From: Hymenobacter setariae
GTDB taxonomy: Bacteria; Bacteroidota; Bacteroidia; Cytophagales; Hymenobacteraceae
Reading direction: 5' to 3'
Assembly (NCBI RefSeq): GCF_007713685.1
Contig: NZ_VMRJ01000006.1
Location: 409,471 to 473,470 of the forward strand
DNA: 64,000 bases
Shown here piece by piece: positions 42,628 through 51,240 of this stretch; the first letter of the stretch is position 1; the number at the start of each line of letters is the position of its first letter. The notes under the pieces are model-generated. The model did not search any database, was not told the DNA's origin, and worked only from the letters and a program-made list of their open reading frames with translations. The position numbers and the translations under genes are program-made.

Positions 42628-42642
42628 GCTTGCGGCGCAAGC
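42628..42642. repeat. short palindrome GCTTGCGGCGCAAGC, copy 2
   Basis: Same 15-nt palindrome as at 39239-39257, here in the spacer upstream of the ABC exporter gene. Both copies sit just 5' of minus-strand genes. Confidence 0.6.
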
Positions 42643-42683
42643 TTACTAGCCGAGGTAGGTCCGCTTTCTGTATAGTGCTGATT

Positions 42684-43037
42684 TTACTGCTGGCGCTTAA
42701 ATGTCGCCGTTACTTCAATCAGTCCCTGAATGTGTTGGTTAAACTCCCCTAGCTGCTCGGCTGGCACCCACAGCTCGTCGTGATGCCGGTCGCCTACATT
42801 TTGCACCGAAAACTGACCTAGATAGGGCGTGTCGACTGCAAAGCGCACCACGTAGCCCACCCCATAGTAAGGAACGTTCCAATCACGGCTTATCTGAATG
42901 GCATAATCCTCGTTCAGCACCGGATAAAAAATGGGCTGTTCGGGCAACCTAGGCGGGAAACTGTGCCACCCACTAGCCTCAATCAAGTCGAGCTCAGCCT
43001 GATTTACAGGTCGGTATAAATAGGTAGTATCAAGCAT
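42684..43037 (-). CDS. Conserved small protein, often annotated ADP-ribosylation/crystallin J1-like
   Basis: 117 residues from the ATG at 43037 (a TTG-started form begins at 43058). The sequence TTYLYRPVNQAELDLIEASGWHSFPPRLPEQPIFYPVLNEDYAIQISRDWN with the later DRHHDELWVPAEQLGEFN closely follows a widespread ~120-residue family commonly named after crystallin J1 in databases, although it lacks the ADP-ribosylglycohydrolase domain. No membrane segments; soluble mixed fold with conserved Arg, Pro, Glu and Asp. The biochemical role is not known. Confidence 0.7.
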   Translation of the reverse strand: MLDTTYLYRPVNQAELDLIEASGWHSFPPRLPEQPIFYPVLNEDYAIQISRDWNVPYYGVGYVVRFAVDTPYLGQFSVQNVGDRHHDELWVPAEQLGEFNQHIQGLIEVTATFKRQQ

Positions 43038-43119
43038 AAGCGTAGCGTAAAGCAGCAACCTTGCTAGCGGTCAGGCTGCCAAAGGCAGGTATATCTATAA
43101 AATCCGTGATAATCTGCGA

Positions 43120-45039
43120 TTAAAATTCGTGTAGGCGCTGCGCAATATTCCAACGCACTGCTACAGATGCGTAAACTTCATTGCCACTCACTGTGCCGTA
43201 ATAAGTAGGCTGGGCCACGGTTTGGTGGCGGGCGATGAGCGTGGCATCCAAAAACAGATTCAGACGCGGCTGGTAGGTAGCCGTAAAATCGGCGTGCAGC
43301 AGGCGGTTTTTGTCGCCGGTGCCTATGCGGTAGCCATACTCCATCGGCCGCGTGTTGTAGGAGAGCAGCACATTGCTACCGTAGTTGCTAGTAGCACTAG
43401 GTGCTTGTGCATCTAGACCTTGCACCGAGTAAAAAGCCTTGGCCACTAGGTTGAGGCGCGGCAGCGGCTGGTAGCTCACAATGCCAAGCACCTCGCTGAC
43501 GTTGGCGCCCATGGGGTGGGCGAGGGGCTGCTGGTAGTGCTGATAGTTGGTGTACTGCGACTCGTGCTGATAAGTAAACGGCCGGATGTAATTGAACTCC
43601 AACTGCAAGTCGAGGTTGCGCACGCCGGCTATATCGAGCAGCTTGCCTCCGAGCTGGAAGGCCTGCTTATTTGCCCACCAGCCATTACCCGCCCTGATTT
43701 CACTGAGCTTAAACTCGTCGAATACTAGCTGACCGTAGAGTTGCGCCCGGTGCTTGATATTCCACTTAAAATCGAGACCTAGGAGGGCGTTATCAGTCGA
43801 GCCCACTTGCTGCTCGATGGCTCGGTAAAAAATAACCGGGTTTAGGTATTGCAGCTCTAGGCCACGGCCCGGACCCCCCGATACTTCCGACTCAAACACG
43901 CCGATGTTAAAGTTATCGGTGATGTCGAGGCTAAGGTGGTGCAGCGCTAAGTACTTTTTAGGAAAGAGCGAGTCGGTGGGGCTGCCCGCATCGTTGTACG
44001 TGCGGCCGGCCGTCAGCTCGGCAAAGATGTTTTGATAATTAAACTTCCAGACGCGGGTGTTCAGCTTCAGAAAGAAGTACGGCGAGCTGTAATCCGATAA
44101 AATCAGCGAACGGTAGCCATTGCCGATAAAATTGCGGTCATGAGCAAGCTGCACATTAATGTGCTTGGTAGCAGCATAAGTGATGCCGCCCCGCGCCGTA
44201 AAGAAGTCGTAGGCGCTGCCCCCCACAGTTTTAAAGTCCTTCCAGTAGCCCTCGTGCGGCACAATGCGGTCGCGGCGAGTGCGCTGCTGCACCCAGCCCG
44301 GCACCGCCTGCTGGTTATCGGTGAGGAAGCCATAGAAGCCTAGGCGCTGGTCGATGGTGCCTTCGAAGGCAATACCACGCGTGTTCACGTAGCGCAGGCC
44401 GTCGATGCTGCTGGTGCCATTGTCCTTGCCGCCTTGTAGTAGCAGCACGGGGTTGACGCGAAGCGAAAAATCTTTGGTCTGAACGTGATAAAGGTCGGTC
44501 TGGTCGCGGTAAAAATAGGTTAGCACCGGCCGTTGGCTCTCGTTCAGGCTGTCGCCTAGCGCCGAGTACATCCAGTTGTCTTTCAGTAGGTACTGCGCAT
44601 TGAACCGGTCAGCCCGCGACAGCGTACCCTGGCTATAAGTGAGGCTATCGCCGCCAAGTATGCGCTCGCCTAGGTGGGCCGCCGCCGCGCGGGTGTAAGG
44701 CCGCACACTAGTGTGCGGGTCGCGCAGCGAGTCGGAACCATACTTGATGGCATAGCGGTCGAGCAAACGATAGGTATTGGGGTCGAGCGGCACGTAGAGT
44801 GCACCCTGATAGTCGGCGCTAGGTGCAGCGGCCCGCCGGACGCGGCGCGGTGCGGGCGCGGTGGCCGGCTGATTGGCTTTAGTAGTAACCTTAGCCGCTT
44901 CGCTTTCGGGCAGAGGTTGATTGAAAATATACCAATTGGCCGAGCCGGGACCTGTAGCGGGCGGTGCCGAAGTAGGCGTCGTCTGGGCCGCGAGCGGGCC
45001 CGCCAGCACCAATAAAAGAGGTAACAGGTAGTGTTTCAT
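43120..45039 (-). CDS. RemB/Wzi-like outer-membrane beta-barrel protein
   Basis: 639 residues from the ATG at 45039 with signal peptide MKHYLLPLLLVLAGPLAAQ. A Pro/Ala-rich stretch precedes residues ~75-200 (LLDRYAIKYGSDSLRDPHTSVRPYTRAAAAHL), then barrel strands including INVQLAHDRNFIGNGYRSLILSDYS, which resembles the conserved core of Bacteroidota gliding-motility protein RemB and of Wzi capsule-attachment barrels. The end AVRWNIAQRLHEF has an outer-membrane-type C terminus. It could bind surface polysaccharide. Not linked to other gliding genes here, so the exact role is open. Confidence 0.7.
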   Translation of the reverse strand: MKHYLLPLLLVLAGPLAAQTTPTSAPPATGPGSANWYIFNQPLPESEAAKVTTKANQPATAPAPRRVRRAAAPSADYQGALYVPLDPNTYRLLDRYAIKYGSDSLRDPHTSVRPYTRAAAAHLGERILGGDSLTYSQGTLSRADRFNAQYLLKDNWMYSALGDSLNESQRPVLTYFYRDQTDLYHVQTKDFSLRVNPVLLLQGGKDNGTSSIDGLRYVNTRGIAFEGTIDQRLGFYGFLTDNQQAVPGWVQQRTRRDRIVPHEGYWKDFKTVGGSAYDFFTARGGITYAATKHINVQLAHDRNFIGNGYRSLILSDYSSPYFFLKLNTRVWKFNYQNIFAELTAGRTYNDAGSPTDSLFPKKYLALHHLSLDITDNFNIGVFESEVSGGPGRGLELQYLNPVIFYRAIEQQVGSTDNALLGLDFKWNIKHRAQLYGQLVFDEFKLSEIRAGNGWWANKQAFQLGGKLLDIAGVRNLDLQLEFNYIRPFTYQHESQYTNYQHYQQPLAHPMGANVSEVLGIVSYQPLPRLNLVAKAFYSVQGLDAQAPSATSNYGSNVLLSYNTRPMEYGYRIGTGDKNRLLHADFTATYQPRLNLFLDATLIARHQTVAQPTYYGTVSGNEVYASVAVRWNIAQRLHEF

Positions 45040-45157
45040 CAAATAAGAATACTACCCAGAACGGGGCAGGAATTACAAAATTACGTCGGCCACCGCCGAG
45101 CCGGTTTCCGGCCCCGACCTTTGGCCGTGTTCCCGCTTGGTGCGGGGCCTTCTTGTC

Positions 45158-46102
45158 GTGCTGCGCCTACTTCATTTCTCTGCCCTCGACCTAGACCGCT
45201 GGCAGGCCTGCGTGGCCGCTAGCCCCGGCGCGCTGCCCTACGTGCAGGCGTGGTGGCTGGCGGCCACGGCTGGCCGCTGGGCTGCCGTAGTAGAGCTCGG
45301 GCCTGGTGGGCAGTACTATTCGCTGCTGCCGCTGCCGCTAAAATGGCGGCCGTGGGGCCGCGTGGCGTACCAGCCCTTATTCACACAGCAGCTCGGGCTA
45401 GTGCTGACGGCCCAGAGCCGCTACACCCAGGTAGCCGATTATTTGGCGCTGGCGCAGAAAAGCTGTGTGGCCTTTTATCAGCAGTGGCCTCCAGCCATGC
45501 AGGTACCATCGCTACCAGTAGGGTTCACGCTGGCTGAGCGCCTAACTTATCACCTCGACCTAGGGGCGCCCTACGCCACCATCTACCGGAATTACCTGAC
45601 GGGCTGCCGCCGCCGCCTGCGCAATAACCAAGCGCTAGCGCAGCCCCTGCTGGTAGAAGAAAGTGAAGACCTAGATGCGCTGATTGCGTTGTTTCTCACC
45701 TACCGAGGAGCGACGCACACGGGGCTGCGGCCGCGCCACTACGCTGCGCTGCGTCGGCTATATGCCGCCCTGCGCGCCCACGGGTTGGCTGAATTGCGCC
45801 AGGTGCACCACCCAGCTACCGGCGAGCTACTGGCCGGTGCACTGTTTGTGCGCCATGCGGGCGGAGTTATTTATCTTTTTGCTGCCACTTCGCCAGCGGG
45901 CAAAGCGGCCAGCGCTCCTATTCTTCTCTTAGACGATGCCTTGCGGCGCCATGCCGGGCAGCCAGGGCAGCTCTTCGATTTTGAGGGGGGCAGCTTGCCT
46001 GGCATTGGGCGCTTTTTCACCAATTTTGGGGCGCGGCCCGTACTCTATCCGACCGTTACTTTCACCCAACGCCCTAGGTTTCTCTCATGGATGCGCCCCT
46101 AA
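45158..46102 (+). CDS. FemAB/GNAT-like acyltransferase family protein
   Basis: About 314 residues; I prefer the GTG at 45158 (VLRLLHFSALDLDRWQACV) over the TTG at 45137. Pattern: a Trp/Tyr-rich N-terminal half (PYVQAWWLAATAGRWAAVVE, RVAYQPLFTQQLGLVL) and a C-terminal half with RNYLTGCRRRLRNNQ, AELRQVHHPATGELLAGALFV and FDFEGGSLPGIGRFFTNFGARPV, which match the FemAB-like acyltransferase pattern (two GNAT lobes, the second ending in a Gly-rich 'group transfer' segment). Substrate unknown. The 3' end overlaps the start of upp by 16 nt. Confidence 0.7.
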   Translation: MLRLLHFSALDLDRWQACVAASPGALPYVQAWWLAATAGRWAAVVELGPGGQYYSLLPLPLKWRPWGRVAYQPLFTQQLGLVLTAQSRYTQVADYLALAQKSCVAFYQQWPPAMQVPSLPVGFTLAERLTYHLDLGAPYATIYRNYLTGCRRRLRNNQALAQPLLVEESEDLDALIALFLTYRGATHTGLRPRHYAALRRLYAALRAHGLAELRQVHHPATGELLAGALFVRHAGGVIYLFAATSPAGKAASAPILLLDDALRRHAGQPGQLFDFEGGSLPGIGRFFTNFGARPVLYPTVTFTQRPRFLSWMRP

Positions 46103-46776
46103 CTTCGCCTGCCGCCGCTACGCAGGCTATTGAACGCCTGCACGTTGTCTGTGCCGAGCCAAGCATTGCCAACCATTTTCTGGCCGAGCTGCGCGATGTT
46201 GATGTTCAGAAGGATAGCCTCCGCTTTCGCCGCAATCTTCAGCGCCTGGGGGAGATTATTGCCACGCGCATCAGCGCCCAGCTTAGTTACACGCCCCAAG
46301 TTATAAAGACCCCCCTAGGTGAAGCGCCCAGTCAACTTCTACGCGATTTTCCGGTGCTAGCGACGGTGCTGCGGGCGGGTCTGCCCTTTCACCAAGGCTT
46401 TCTGAATTACTTTGACCAGAGCCCCAGCGCTTTCGCGGCAGCCTACCGCATCGAGGGCACAGCGCAGGTGCAAGTGCAGCTTGACTACCTCACGGCCCCG
46501 CGCCTCGACGAGCGTGTGCTCATACTGGCCGACCCTATGCTAGCCAGTGGCAAAAGCCTCGTGCAAACCTACCGGGCTATGCTGCGCTTTGGCACGCCGC
46601 GCCAGGTGCACATTGCGGCTGTTATTGCCTCGCCCGAGGGTGTGGCCTACGTAGCCCGCGAAATTCCGGAGGCTACACTATGGGTGGCGGCCGTAGATGA
46701 AAAGCTTAATGAGCAAGCCTACATCATTCCGGGCCTGGGCGACGCCGGCGATTTGGCCTTCGGCAGCAAATTATAA
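46087..46776 (+). CDS. upp: Uracil phosphoribosyltransferase
   Basis: 229 residues. The PRPP-binding signature is LILADPMLASGKSLVQTYRAML, with the flexible loop TVLRAGLPFHQGFLN upstream and the uracil-binding end YIIPGLGDAGDLAFG. It salvages uracil to UMP using PRPP. The N-terminal ~20 residues extend beyond the minimal family start and come from the region overlapping the upstream gene by 16 nt, so translational coupling is likely. Confidence 0.95.
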   Translation: MDAPLTSPAAATQAIERLHVVCAEPSIANHFLAELRDVDVQKDSLRFRRNLQRLGEIIATRISAQLSYTPQVIKTPLGEAPSQLLRDFPVLATVLRAGLPFHQGFLNYFDQSPSAFAAAYRIEGTAQVQVQLDYLTAPRLDERVLILADPMLASGKSLVQTYRAMLRFGTPRQVHIAAVIASPEGVAYVAREIPEATLWVAAVDEKLNEQAYIIPGLGDAGDLAFGSKL

Positions 46777-46825
46777 TTGCAACCCGTATGCACGGAGTTT
46801 GCTCAGCTACCGTTAATGAAAGCGA

Positions 46826-47353
46826 ATGGCGGCAAGCCCTGGGTACGGTATTTTTGCCCGCTTGTCGTTTAGCTCTATTCCTTCCGAATTACTTAGTTTT
46901 TTGCTAGTGCTCCCTTGCGCCGCTAAATGGGTTTCTGTCTTCCTGCTCAGCACGGTTAAGTTTCTGGGCGGCCCCTTGGCTGGCAGCAGCCTAGGGCTGG
47001 GCTTTTGGCAAACCCTAGGCCTTACCGTGGCGGGCATGATGACCAGCGTATTCGTGTTTTCGGGCATTGGGCGGGCCTGGGTGCGCCACCGCCAGCAGCA
47101 GCGCCGCCTGCGCAGAGCACCAGTATTTTCCAAGCGCTCGCGCAATATCATCAAGGTGTTCAAGAAGTTCGGTATGGGGGGAATCGCTTTCCTCACACCT
47201 ATTCTGCTCTCACCCATTGGGGGTACCGTTATTGCCACGCTCCTAGGGGTGCCGCGGCAGCGTATCTTGCTGCACATGTTCTGGAGTGCCGTGCTGTGGG
47301 GTGGGGTGCTCACCCTGGCTAGCTCGCGCATTAGCCACTTGCTGCACCACTGA
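46826..47353 (+). CDS. Small multi-span membrane protein of unknown family
   Basis: Up to 175 residues. Hydrophobic stretches: LLSFLLVLPCAAKWVSVFLLSTVKFLGGPLAG, LGFWQTLGLTVAGMMTSVFVF, a basic loop (VRHRQQQRRLRRAPVFSKRSRNI), then GGIAFLTPILLSPIGGTVIATLLGVP and a last span. It resembles small export-type or DedA-like proteins in the Pro/Gly-rich re-entrant segment, but I cannot place it. A -7 box (TATTTTTG, 46849-46856) lies inside the frame, so the true start is probably downstream, for example near a GTG at about 46908. Confidence 0.6.
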   Translation: MAASPGYGIFARLSFSSIPSELLSFLLVLPCAAKWVSVFLLSTVKFLGGPLAGSSLGLGFWQTLGLTVAGMMTSVFVFSGIGRAWVRHRQQQRRLRRAPVFSKRSRNIIKVFKKFGMGGIAFLTPILLSPIGGTVIATLLGVPRQRILLHMFWSAVLWGGVLTLASSRISHLLHH

Positions 47354-47439
47354 GCCACTCATCAGGGACTGGCAATAGAATACCTTAGCAACTCAGGGGG
47401 TATACACTCCTGCTTTCGTTTTACCTCGCCTTTACCCTT

Positions 47440-48318
47440 ATGTCAGCACCTATTGTTTGCTTTGGAGAAACTTTGTGGGATGTGCTGCCTACCGGCCGCC
47501 AGCCCGGCGGAGCCCCTTTCAATGTAGCTGTGCACCTGCACCAGTTTGGGCAGCCTGTGCAGCTGATTAGCCGCGTAGGACAAGATGAGCTAGGTACCGA
47601 GCTGCTAACTTTTTTGCAGGGTAAAGGTGTAGACACGGCCCTTGTGCAGCGCAGCCAAACGCACCTAACCGGCGTGGTGAAAGCTAACCTTGACAACAGC
47701 CACGAGGTAACGTACAAAATCGTGGAGCCCGTAGCCTGGGACTATGTGCAGTACGCTCCCGAGCTGCGCGATGCTGTGGCCAATGCCGCCATGCTGGTGT
47801 ACGGCTCGCTGGCTACGCGCCGCCCCGATACCCGCGAAACCCTTTACCAATTGCTGCCAAGTGCCCGCTACCGGGTGTTCGATGTTAACCTGCGCCAGCC
47901 GCACTACACGCGGGCAGTAGTCGAAACCCTGCTGCGCCAAGCCGATATGGCCAAACTCAACGAGCACGAGCTAGCCGAAATCACAGAGTGGCTAGGGCTG
48001 CCCGGCGACGAAACAACCGCCCTACCTTGGCTAGCCGAGCACTACGGTTTGCAAGCCGTCTGCCTCACAAAGGGTGCCGACGGTGCTGCATTGTGGGTGG
48101 CTAATCAGCTCTTTACGCACCCTAGCTTCCCCATCGAGGTGCAGGATACCATTGGTAGCGGCGACGCTTTTCTAGCAGCTTTGCTAGCTGGCTGGCAAGC
48201 TAAGCTGGCGCCTGCCGAATGCCTGCGCCGGGCCTGCGCCGCTGGCGCCTTGGTGGCTACGCACCAGGGTGCCACGCCCACCCTCACGGCCGCCGACGTG
48301 GATGCCATGCTTGAGTAG
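47440..48318 (+). CDS. PfkB-family carbohydrate kinase, fructokinase-like
   Basis: 292 residues. Starts IVCFGETLWDVLPTGRQPGGAPFNVAVHLHQFG, with the sugar-binding GG region, and ends with the PfkB signature DTIGSGDAFLAALLAG, where the Asp is the catalytic base and the Gly-rich stretch forms the anion hole. Between them VFDVNLRQPHYT (the typical DxNxR) and LTKGADGAALW are seen. The family phosphorylates sugars such as fructose or ribose from ATP. Exact sugar is not determined. Monocistronic, convergent with the helicase gene. Confidence 0.9.
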   Translation: MSAPIVCFGETLWDVLPTGRQPGGAPFNVAVHLHQFGQPVQLISRVGQDELGTELLTFLQGKGVDTALVQRSQTHLTGVVKANLDNSHEVTYKIVEPVAWDYVQYAPELRDAVANAAMLVYGSLATRRPDTRETLYQLLPSARYRVFDVNLRQPHYTRAVVETLLRQADMAKLNEHELAEITEWLGLPGDETTALPWLAEHYGLQAVCLTKGADGAALWVANQLFTHPSFPIEVQDTIGSGDAFLAALLAGWQAKLAPAECLRRACAAGALVATHQGATPTLTAADVDAMLE

Positions 48319-48342
48319 CCCTAACTAGTGGCGGCCTAGGTT

Positions 48343-49746
48343 TTACTGGCCGCGCCGCCGCAGCGCCTTGCTGGCCGGTGCCGATTTACCTTTCTTGCCA
48401 GGGTTTTTCTTGCTGCCTTTCTGGCTCTTTTTACGGCCTTCCTCAAATGGTTTGCCGGTGCGCTTATCAATGGTAACGCCCGGCTTGACCCACTCTTTCT
48501 TTTCGTGGAAGGCACCCTTAAAAGTCGGGTCCTCGCGGCGGCGCTGCTCGTCGAGCACGCGAGCGTGTGTTTGTCCTTCGGTAAAGGGCGTTGCAGTTAC
48601 CTCTACTTCCTCCGGAATGGGTAGCAGCGGAATCGTCTGCTTGATAAGTGCTTCGATACGCTCGATGTGTTGGCGCTCGGCTGGGTTAGCAAACGTAATG
48701 GCTGCTCCTGTGTGCCGCGCCCGCCCCGTGCGCCCAATGCGGTGCACGTAGTCGTCATAAATAAGCGGCACGTCGAAGTTGATAACGTGGCTCACCTGCG
48801 GCACATCAATACCGCGGGCTGCTACATCGGTCGCCACTAGGTAGCGAACATTACCTTCTTTAAAGGCATCCATGCTGTTGAGGCGCGCATTTTGGCCTTT
48901 GTTGCCGTGTATCACGCGCACCTCACCTAGGGGGGCTTTGCGGTTGAGGAACGCCGCCACCTGGTCGGCATTTTCCTTGGTGCGGGTAAAGAGCAGCACC
49001 CGCGTCATGTCGGCCGCGTCGCGGTGCAGCAGGTGGTCGAGCAAGTTGATTTTGGTAGCCAGGTTGGGTACCTCATACAGGCTTTGCGTGATAGTCTGAG
49101 CCGGTTGGGCCGGCGGCGTCACCTCTACGCGCACCGGAAACTCCAAGAACTCTTCGCTAAGCTGCGTCACGCGCTCGGGCATAGTGGCCGAAAACAGCAC
49201 GTTCTGGCGCTTGCGCGGAATAATTTCCAGAATGCGTCGAATCTGGGGCATAAAGCCCATATCCATCATCTTATCGGCCTCATCGAGCACTAGCGTCTTC
49301 AGCTCTTTCATCACTAGGTCGCCCTTGAGGTAGATTTCCATGAGGCGGCCCGGCGTGGCAATCAGAATATCCAAGCCCTGCTTAATAGTCTCAATCTGCG
49401 TTTTAGGCCCTAGGCCGCCATAAATGGCGAAAATGCGGATATCGGTGTGCGTAGCCAGCGCCTTCAGGTGCTTCTCAAGCTGAATGGCCAGCTCGCGGGT
49501 AGGAGCCAGTACCAGTGCCCTAGGGTGCTCGCCCTGCGCGTATTTCACCTTCATAAGCAGTGGCAGGCCAAAGGCCGCCGTTTTGCCAGTGCCCGTTTGG
49601 GCGATGCCTAGTACATCGTGCCCAGCTAGTAGTAACGGGATGGTTTGGAGCTGCACCGGCGTAGGCTCAGTGAAGCCGGCATCGGCTACGGCCGTGAGTA
49701 GCTGCTTGTTAAGTTTGAAATCGGCGAAGGTGGCAAGGGTATCCAT
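48343..49746 (-). CDS. DEAD-box ATP-dependent RNA helicase
   Basis: 467 residues from the ATG at 49746 (MDTLATFADFKLNKQLLTAV). All superfamily 2 motifs are readable: Q-motif FTEPTPVQLQTIP, motif I AQTGTGKTAAFGLP, Ia PTRELA, GG in IYGGLGP, TPGR, motif II DEAD, motif III SAT, then LFTRTKENAD, ATDVAARGIDVP and HRIGRTGRARHTG. A ~90-residue basic Lys-rich tail (FEEGRKKSQKGSKKNPGKKGKS) follows, usual for RhlE-like members. It unwinds RNA, for example in ribosome assembly or cold adaptation. No operon partners. Confidence 0.96.
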   Translation of the reverse strand: MDTLATFADFKLNKQLLTAVADAGFTEPTPVQLQTIPLLLAGHDVLGIAQTGTGKTAAFGLPLLMKVKYAQGEHPRALVLAPTRELAIQLEKHLKALATHTDIRIFAIYGGLGPKTQIETIKQGLDILIATPGRLMEIYLKGDLVMKELKTLVLDEADKMMDMGFMPQIRRILEIIPRKRQNVLFSATMPERVTQLSEEFLEFPVRVEVTPPAQPAQTITQSLYEVPNLATKINLLDHLLHRDAADMTRVLLFTRTKENADQVAAFLNRKAPLGEVRVIHGNKGQNARLNSMDAFKEGNVRYLVATDVAARGIDVPQVSHVINFDVPLIYDDYVHRIGRTGRARHTGAAITFANPAERQHIERIEALIKQTIPLLPIPEEVEVTATPFTEGQTHARVLDEQRRREDPTFKGAFHEKKEWVKPGVTIDKRTGKPFEEGRKKSQKGSKKNPGKKGKSAPASKALRRRGQ

Positions 49747-49807
49747 TTTGCAAAGGTCGGGATAGTTTGCTGCGCGGGCAGGTAAAGCAGCTTGCATTAC
49801 CTGTGCA

Positions 49808-49860
49808 TTTGTCGTGCTGGGTGTACCGGAGCATCTTGCTTGCACTAGCGTAATTGTTAA
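49808..49860. repeat. degenerate half copy of the dispersed inverted repeat
   Basis: GTCGTGCTGGGTGTACCGGAGCATCTTGC resembles the left arm of the element at 13789-13909 (GTCATGCTGAGC, then GAAGCATCTCGC) with a GTTAACTAATTAC end. It lacks the matching right arm. Located between the helicase start and the tRNA gene. Confidence 0.45.
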
Positions 49861-49934
49861 CTAATTACTGCGCCACACAAGTTGCGTCGGTGCGTACTGT
49901 GTAGCGAGCGCCGACATTTTTTCTTTGAAAAATC

Positions 49935-49964
49935 TTGCATAAAACCATCCTGCCCGTATCTTTG
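49935..49964 (+). promoter_or_regulatory. promoter of the tRNA-His gene
   Basis: TTG at 49935-49937, 19-nt spacer, TATCTTTG at 49957-49964, a full Bacteroidota consensus, 20 nt before the tRNA. Confidence 0.85.
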
Positions 49965-49984
49965 CAGTCCCAAACCACCACACG

Positions 49985-50058
<74 letters not shown>

Positions 50059-50066
50059 CTCGCGAA

Positions 50067-50098
50067 AGTCCCCGGATGCGAATCCGGGGACTTTTTTT
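50067..50098 (+). terminator. rho-independent terminator of tRNA-His
   Basis: 11-bp perfect stem (AGTCCCCGGAT at 50067-50077 with 50082-50092), GCGA tetraloop, then seven T. Confidence 0.95.
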
Positions 50099-50154
50099 GT
50101 TATTTGTACGGTTGAGCGCAAGTTCACCTTTTATTAACCTCTCATTCTTCACAA

Positions 50155-51093
50155 ATGAGCCTTCTCGTAATCGGCTCCGTGGCTTTCGACGCCTTGGAAA
50201 CTCCTTTCGGCAAAACCGACAAAATCATCGGCGGCGCGGCTACTTACATCAGTCTGTCGGCTTCGTACTCGACCAAGCCGGTGAATCTGGTGGCCGTGGT
50301 GGGCGGCGATTTTCCGCAATCCGATATCCTGACCCTGGAGGAGCACGGCGTAAATACTGAAGGCCTGCAAATCAAGGCTGACGAGAAGTCGTTTTTCTGG
50401 TCGGGTAAGTATAATAAAGACCTCAACTCGCGCGAAACCATTACCACCGAGCTCAACGTGCTCGGCTCGTTCGACCCTATCATCCCCGACGCCTACCAAA
50501 ACTGCAAATACCTGATGCTGGGCAACCTAGCCCCACAGGTACAGCGCCTCGTTATTCAGCGCCTCGTCAACCGCCCCAAGCTCATTGTGCTCGACACCAT
50601 GAACTTCTGGATGGACATCGCCGCCGAAGAGCTACTGGCCACCATCGAAATGGTGGACGTACTTAGCATCAATGATGAAGAGGCCCGTCAGCTCTCTGGT
50701 GAGTATTCGCTGGTAAAAGCAGCCCGCAAAATCCTGGCATTTGGCCCTAAGTTCTTGATTATCAAGAAAGGCGAGCACGGCGCACTGTTGTTCCACAAAA
50801 ACAAGGTATTCTACGCTCCTGCTCTGCCGCTGGAAGAAGTATTTGACCCCACGGGCGCTGGCGACACCTTTGCTGGCGGCCTCATCGGTTACATCGCTGC
50901 TACTGACGACTGCTCGTTCGAGAATATGAAGCGTGCCGTCATACACGGTTCAGCTATGGCCTCGTTCTGCGTCGAGAAGTTTGGCACCGAGCGCTTGCTC
51001 AACCTCACGCAGGAGGAAATCGAAGCCCGCGAAGCCATGTTTGAAGAGCTAGTGAAAGTGCAGCCCGCCGCTGTAGTCGAAAACGTGCGGTAG
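50155..51093 (+). CDS. PfkB-family sugar kinase
   Basis: 312 residues. The opening LLVIGSVAFDALETPFGKTDKIIGGAATYISLSAS contains the Gly-Gly substrate segment, and FDPTGAGDTFAGGLIGY is the PfkB C-terminal signature with the catalytic Asp. Between lie LGNLAPQVQ, LDTMNFWM and LIIKKGEHGALLF. Family kinases phosphorylate ribose, nucleosides, fructose phosphates or similar. This paralogue is only distantly like the fructokinase-like one at 47440. It ends just before a very long hairpin (51132-51229). Confidence 0.9.
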   Translation: MSLLVIGSVAFDALETPFGKTDKIIGGAATYISLSASYSTKPVNLVAVVGGDFPQSDILTLEEHGVNTEGLQIKADEKSFFWSGKYNKDLNSRETITTELNVLGSFDPIIPDAYQNCKYLMLGNLAPQVQRLVIQRLVNRPKLIVLDTMNFWMDIAAEELLATIEMVDVLSINDEEARQLSGEYSLVKAARKILAFGPKFLIIKKGEHGALLFHKNKVFYAPALPLEEVFDPTGAGDTFAGGLIGYIAATDDCSFENMKRAVIHGSAMASFCVEKFGTERLLNLTQEEIEAREAMFEELVKVQPAAVVENVR

Positions 51094-51131
51094 GCATCAG
51101 CTCGCAGTTTGAGCAGTACTTCCATCCGGTT

Positions 51132-51229
51132 GTCCTGCTAAGTGCGATGGCGCATTTTGCGTGGCGTAGTAAACTCTATCACCTAGGGTGCCTTCGCCAC
51201 GCAAAATGCGCCATTGTACTTAGCAGGAC
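51132..51229 (+). repeat. long inverted repeat, 35-nt arms, before the TlpA-like gene
   Basis: The arm 51132-51166 pairs with 51195-51229 over 35 positions. The only two differences are G-T pairs that would still form G-U pairs in RNA, so the structure looks kept at RNA level. The 28-nt loop contains CCTAGG. T-rich DNA (CCTTTTTTATTT) follows, and the next ATG (51241) comes 11 nt after the stem. It may work as a terminator for the kinase gene and hide the TlpA start, or be a small mobile element. Confidence 0.85.
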
Positions 51230-51240
51230 CTTTTTTATTT

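Noticed and set aside
43120..45039. Type IX secretion system component
   Set aside because: The barrel shares features with RemB/Wzi rather than with SprA, PorK, GldN or other core components, and no core neighbour is present.
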